From positions 1 through 6,194 of the forward strand of contig CAYPTS010000084.1 in the NCBI GenBank assembly GCA_964413825.1: a stretch of 6,194 nucleotides of DNA. Reading direction: 5' to 3'. Positions 5,740 to 6,194 of the stretch are shown here, piece after piece (the first letter of the stretch is position 1; every line of letters begins with the position of its first letter). The position numbers and the translations under genes were made by a program. The notes below the pieces were generated by a model. That model had not been told where the DNA came from. It ran no database searches and was given only the letters and a program-made list of their open reading frames with translations. This DNA comes from JAFGKM01 sp964413825 (GTDB lineage Bacteria; Ratteibacteria; UBA8468; B48-G9; JAFGKM01).

Positions 5740-6194
5740 TTTTTATTCCTGCGGATTGCGGCAAGGATTTTTCTTTCCGCCTGTTCAAGCGTAACCCCTT
5801 TGAAATAACACCCTGCCGCCTTTTTGTGCCCCCCTCCTCCGAAAACTGCCGCTATTTTTTCCACGTCAAAGCGTTCCTTGCTCCGGAGACTGGCTTTAAT
5901 TATTTTTTCAGATTCCTTGAGAAAGAAAACAACGTCTGCCTCTTTGATTCTCACGAGAATGTCTATGAACCCCTCTGTATCTTCCTCTTTCGTGCCGGTT
6001 CGGCGGTACATGCTCTTGTCAACCTTTATCCAGCAGATTTTATTCCTGCGTTCAAATTTAAGGCCGCTCAGGCATAGAGAAAGAAGTTTTACAGATTTCA
6101 GCGGCCTTTCAAAATATATTTTTTTCGCAATTTTTTCAGGCGACGCACCAGCGTCGGCAAGTTTACTGACTATATCCATGGTATACGGGCCGAT
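5736..6194 (-). CDS. nrnA: DHH family phosphoesterase NrnA-like (partial, C-terminal part)
   Basis: The reading frame stays open through the right edge (upstream codons read IGPYT before the first internal Met at 6177-6179), so this is the C-terminal part of a longer protein, with 152 residues visible. It contains the DHHA1 substrate-binding domain with FGGGGHKKAAG encoded at 5811-5843 and the preceding ASLRSKERFDVEKIAAVFGG region. NrnA-type enzymes are cytoplasmic and degrade nanoRNA (2-5 nt oligoribonucleotides). Many also dephosphorylate pAp. The DHH catalytic metal-binding half lies outside the window, so activity cannot be judged. Immediate coupling to truB through ATGA is the standard arrangement and distinguishes it from RecJ or other DHH proteins. 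The TGA stop is at 5736-5738. Confidence 0.85.
   Translation of the reverse strand: MGPYTMDIVSKLADAGASPEKIAKKIYFERPLKSVKLLSLCLSGLKFERRNKICWIKVDKSMYRRTGTKEEDTEGFIDILVRIKEADVVFFLKESEKIIKASLRSKERFDVEKIAAVFGGGGHKKAAGCYFKGVTLEQAERKILAAIRRNKK

Noticed and set aside
5017..5808. Plus-strand open frame of 263 codons opposite truB
   Set aside because: It is antisense to truB and parts of two neighbours, and its composition is typical of a shadow frame. The minus strand carries catalytic motifs and coupled ribosome sites.

Overview
The window is a compact, protein-dense stretch of bacterial chromosome with GC content near the middle of the range. It holds five complete or near-complete housekeeping-type genes and one gene cut by the right edge. 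NrnA, TruB, a phosphosugar mutase and citramalate synthase together point to a bacterium that makes its own isoleucine. The Lys/Glu-rich proteins and the standalone NfeD protease suggest an environmental, possibly deep-branching lineage, but I cannot name a phylum from this sequence. There are no RNA genes, CRISPR arrays, insertion sequences or phage genes.

Layout. On the left, cimA (citramalate synthase, first step of the pyruvate route to isoleucine) lies on the minus strand at 49-1605. A 217-base divergent intergenic region (1606-1822) separates it from a plus-strand pair: a membrane-bound NfeD/ClpP-class serine protease (1823-3112) and, one base further on, a LOG-family nucleotide phosphoribohydrolase (3114-3749). 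The right half is a minus-strand operon read from beyond the right edge: nrnA (partial, 5736-6194), truB (5053-5739) and a phosphoglucosamine/phosphomanno-mutase-like gene (3737-5074), each overlapping the next. The nrnA-truB order is the familiar arrangement of the bacterial infB-rbfA-nrnA-truB translation and RNA-maturation cluster. The sugar mutase linked to it probably feeds cell-envelope precursor synthesis. The plus-strand pair and the minus-strand operon converge with 13 bases of overlap at their stop codons.

Most of the non-coding information sits in 1606-1822. Good sigma70-type promoters for cimA and for the NfeD gene face away from each other and share the same -35 bases. A palindromic repeat of the dispersed REP/MITE type then fills the NfeD leader. 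The promoter and repeat together show that NfeD translation starts at 1823 and not at the longer in-frame ATG at 1736. No strikingly new multi-gene system is visible. The points most worth a second look are the shared -35 element, the repeat-embedded leader with its tiny upstream ORF, and the terminator-free convergent overlap.
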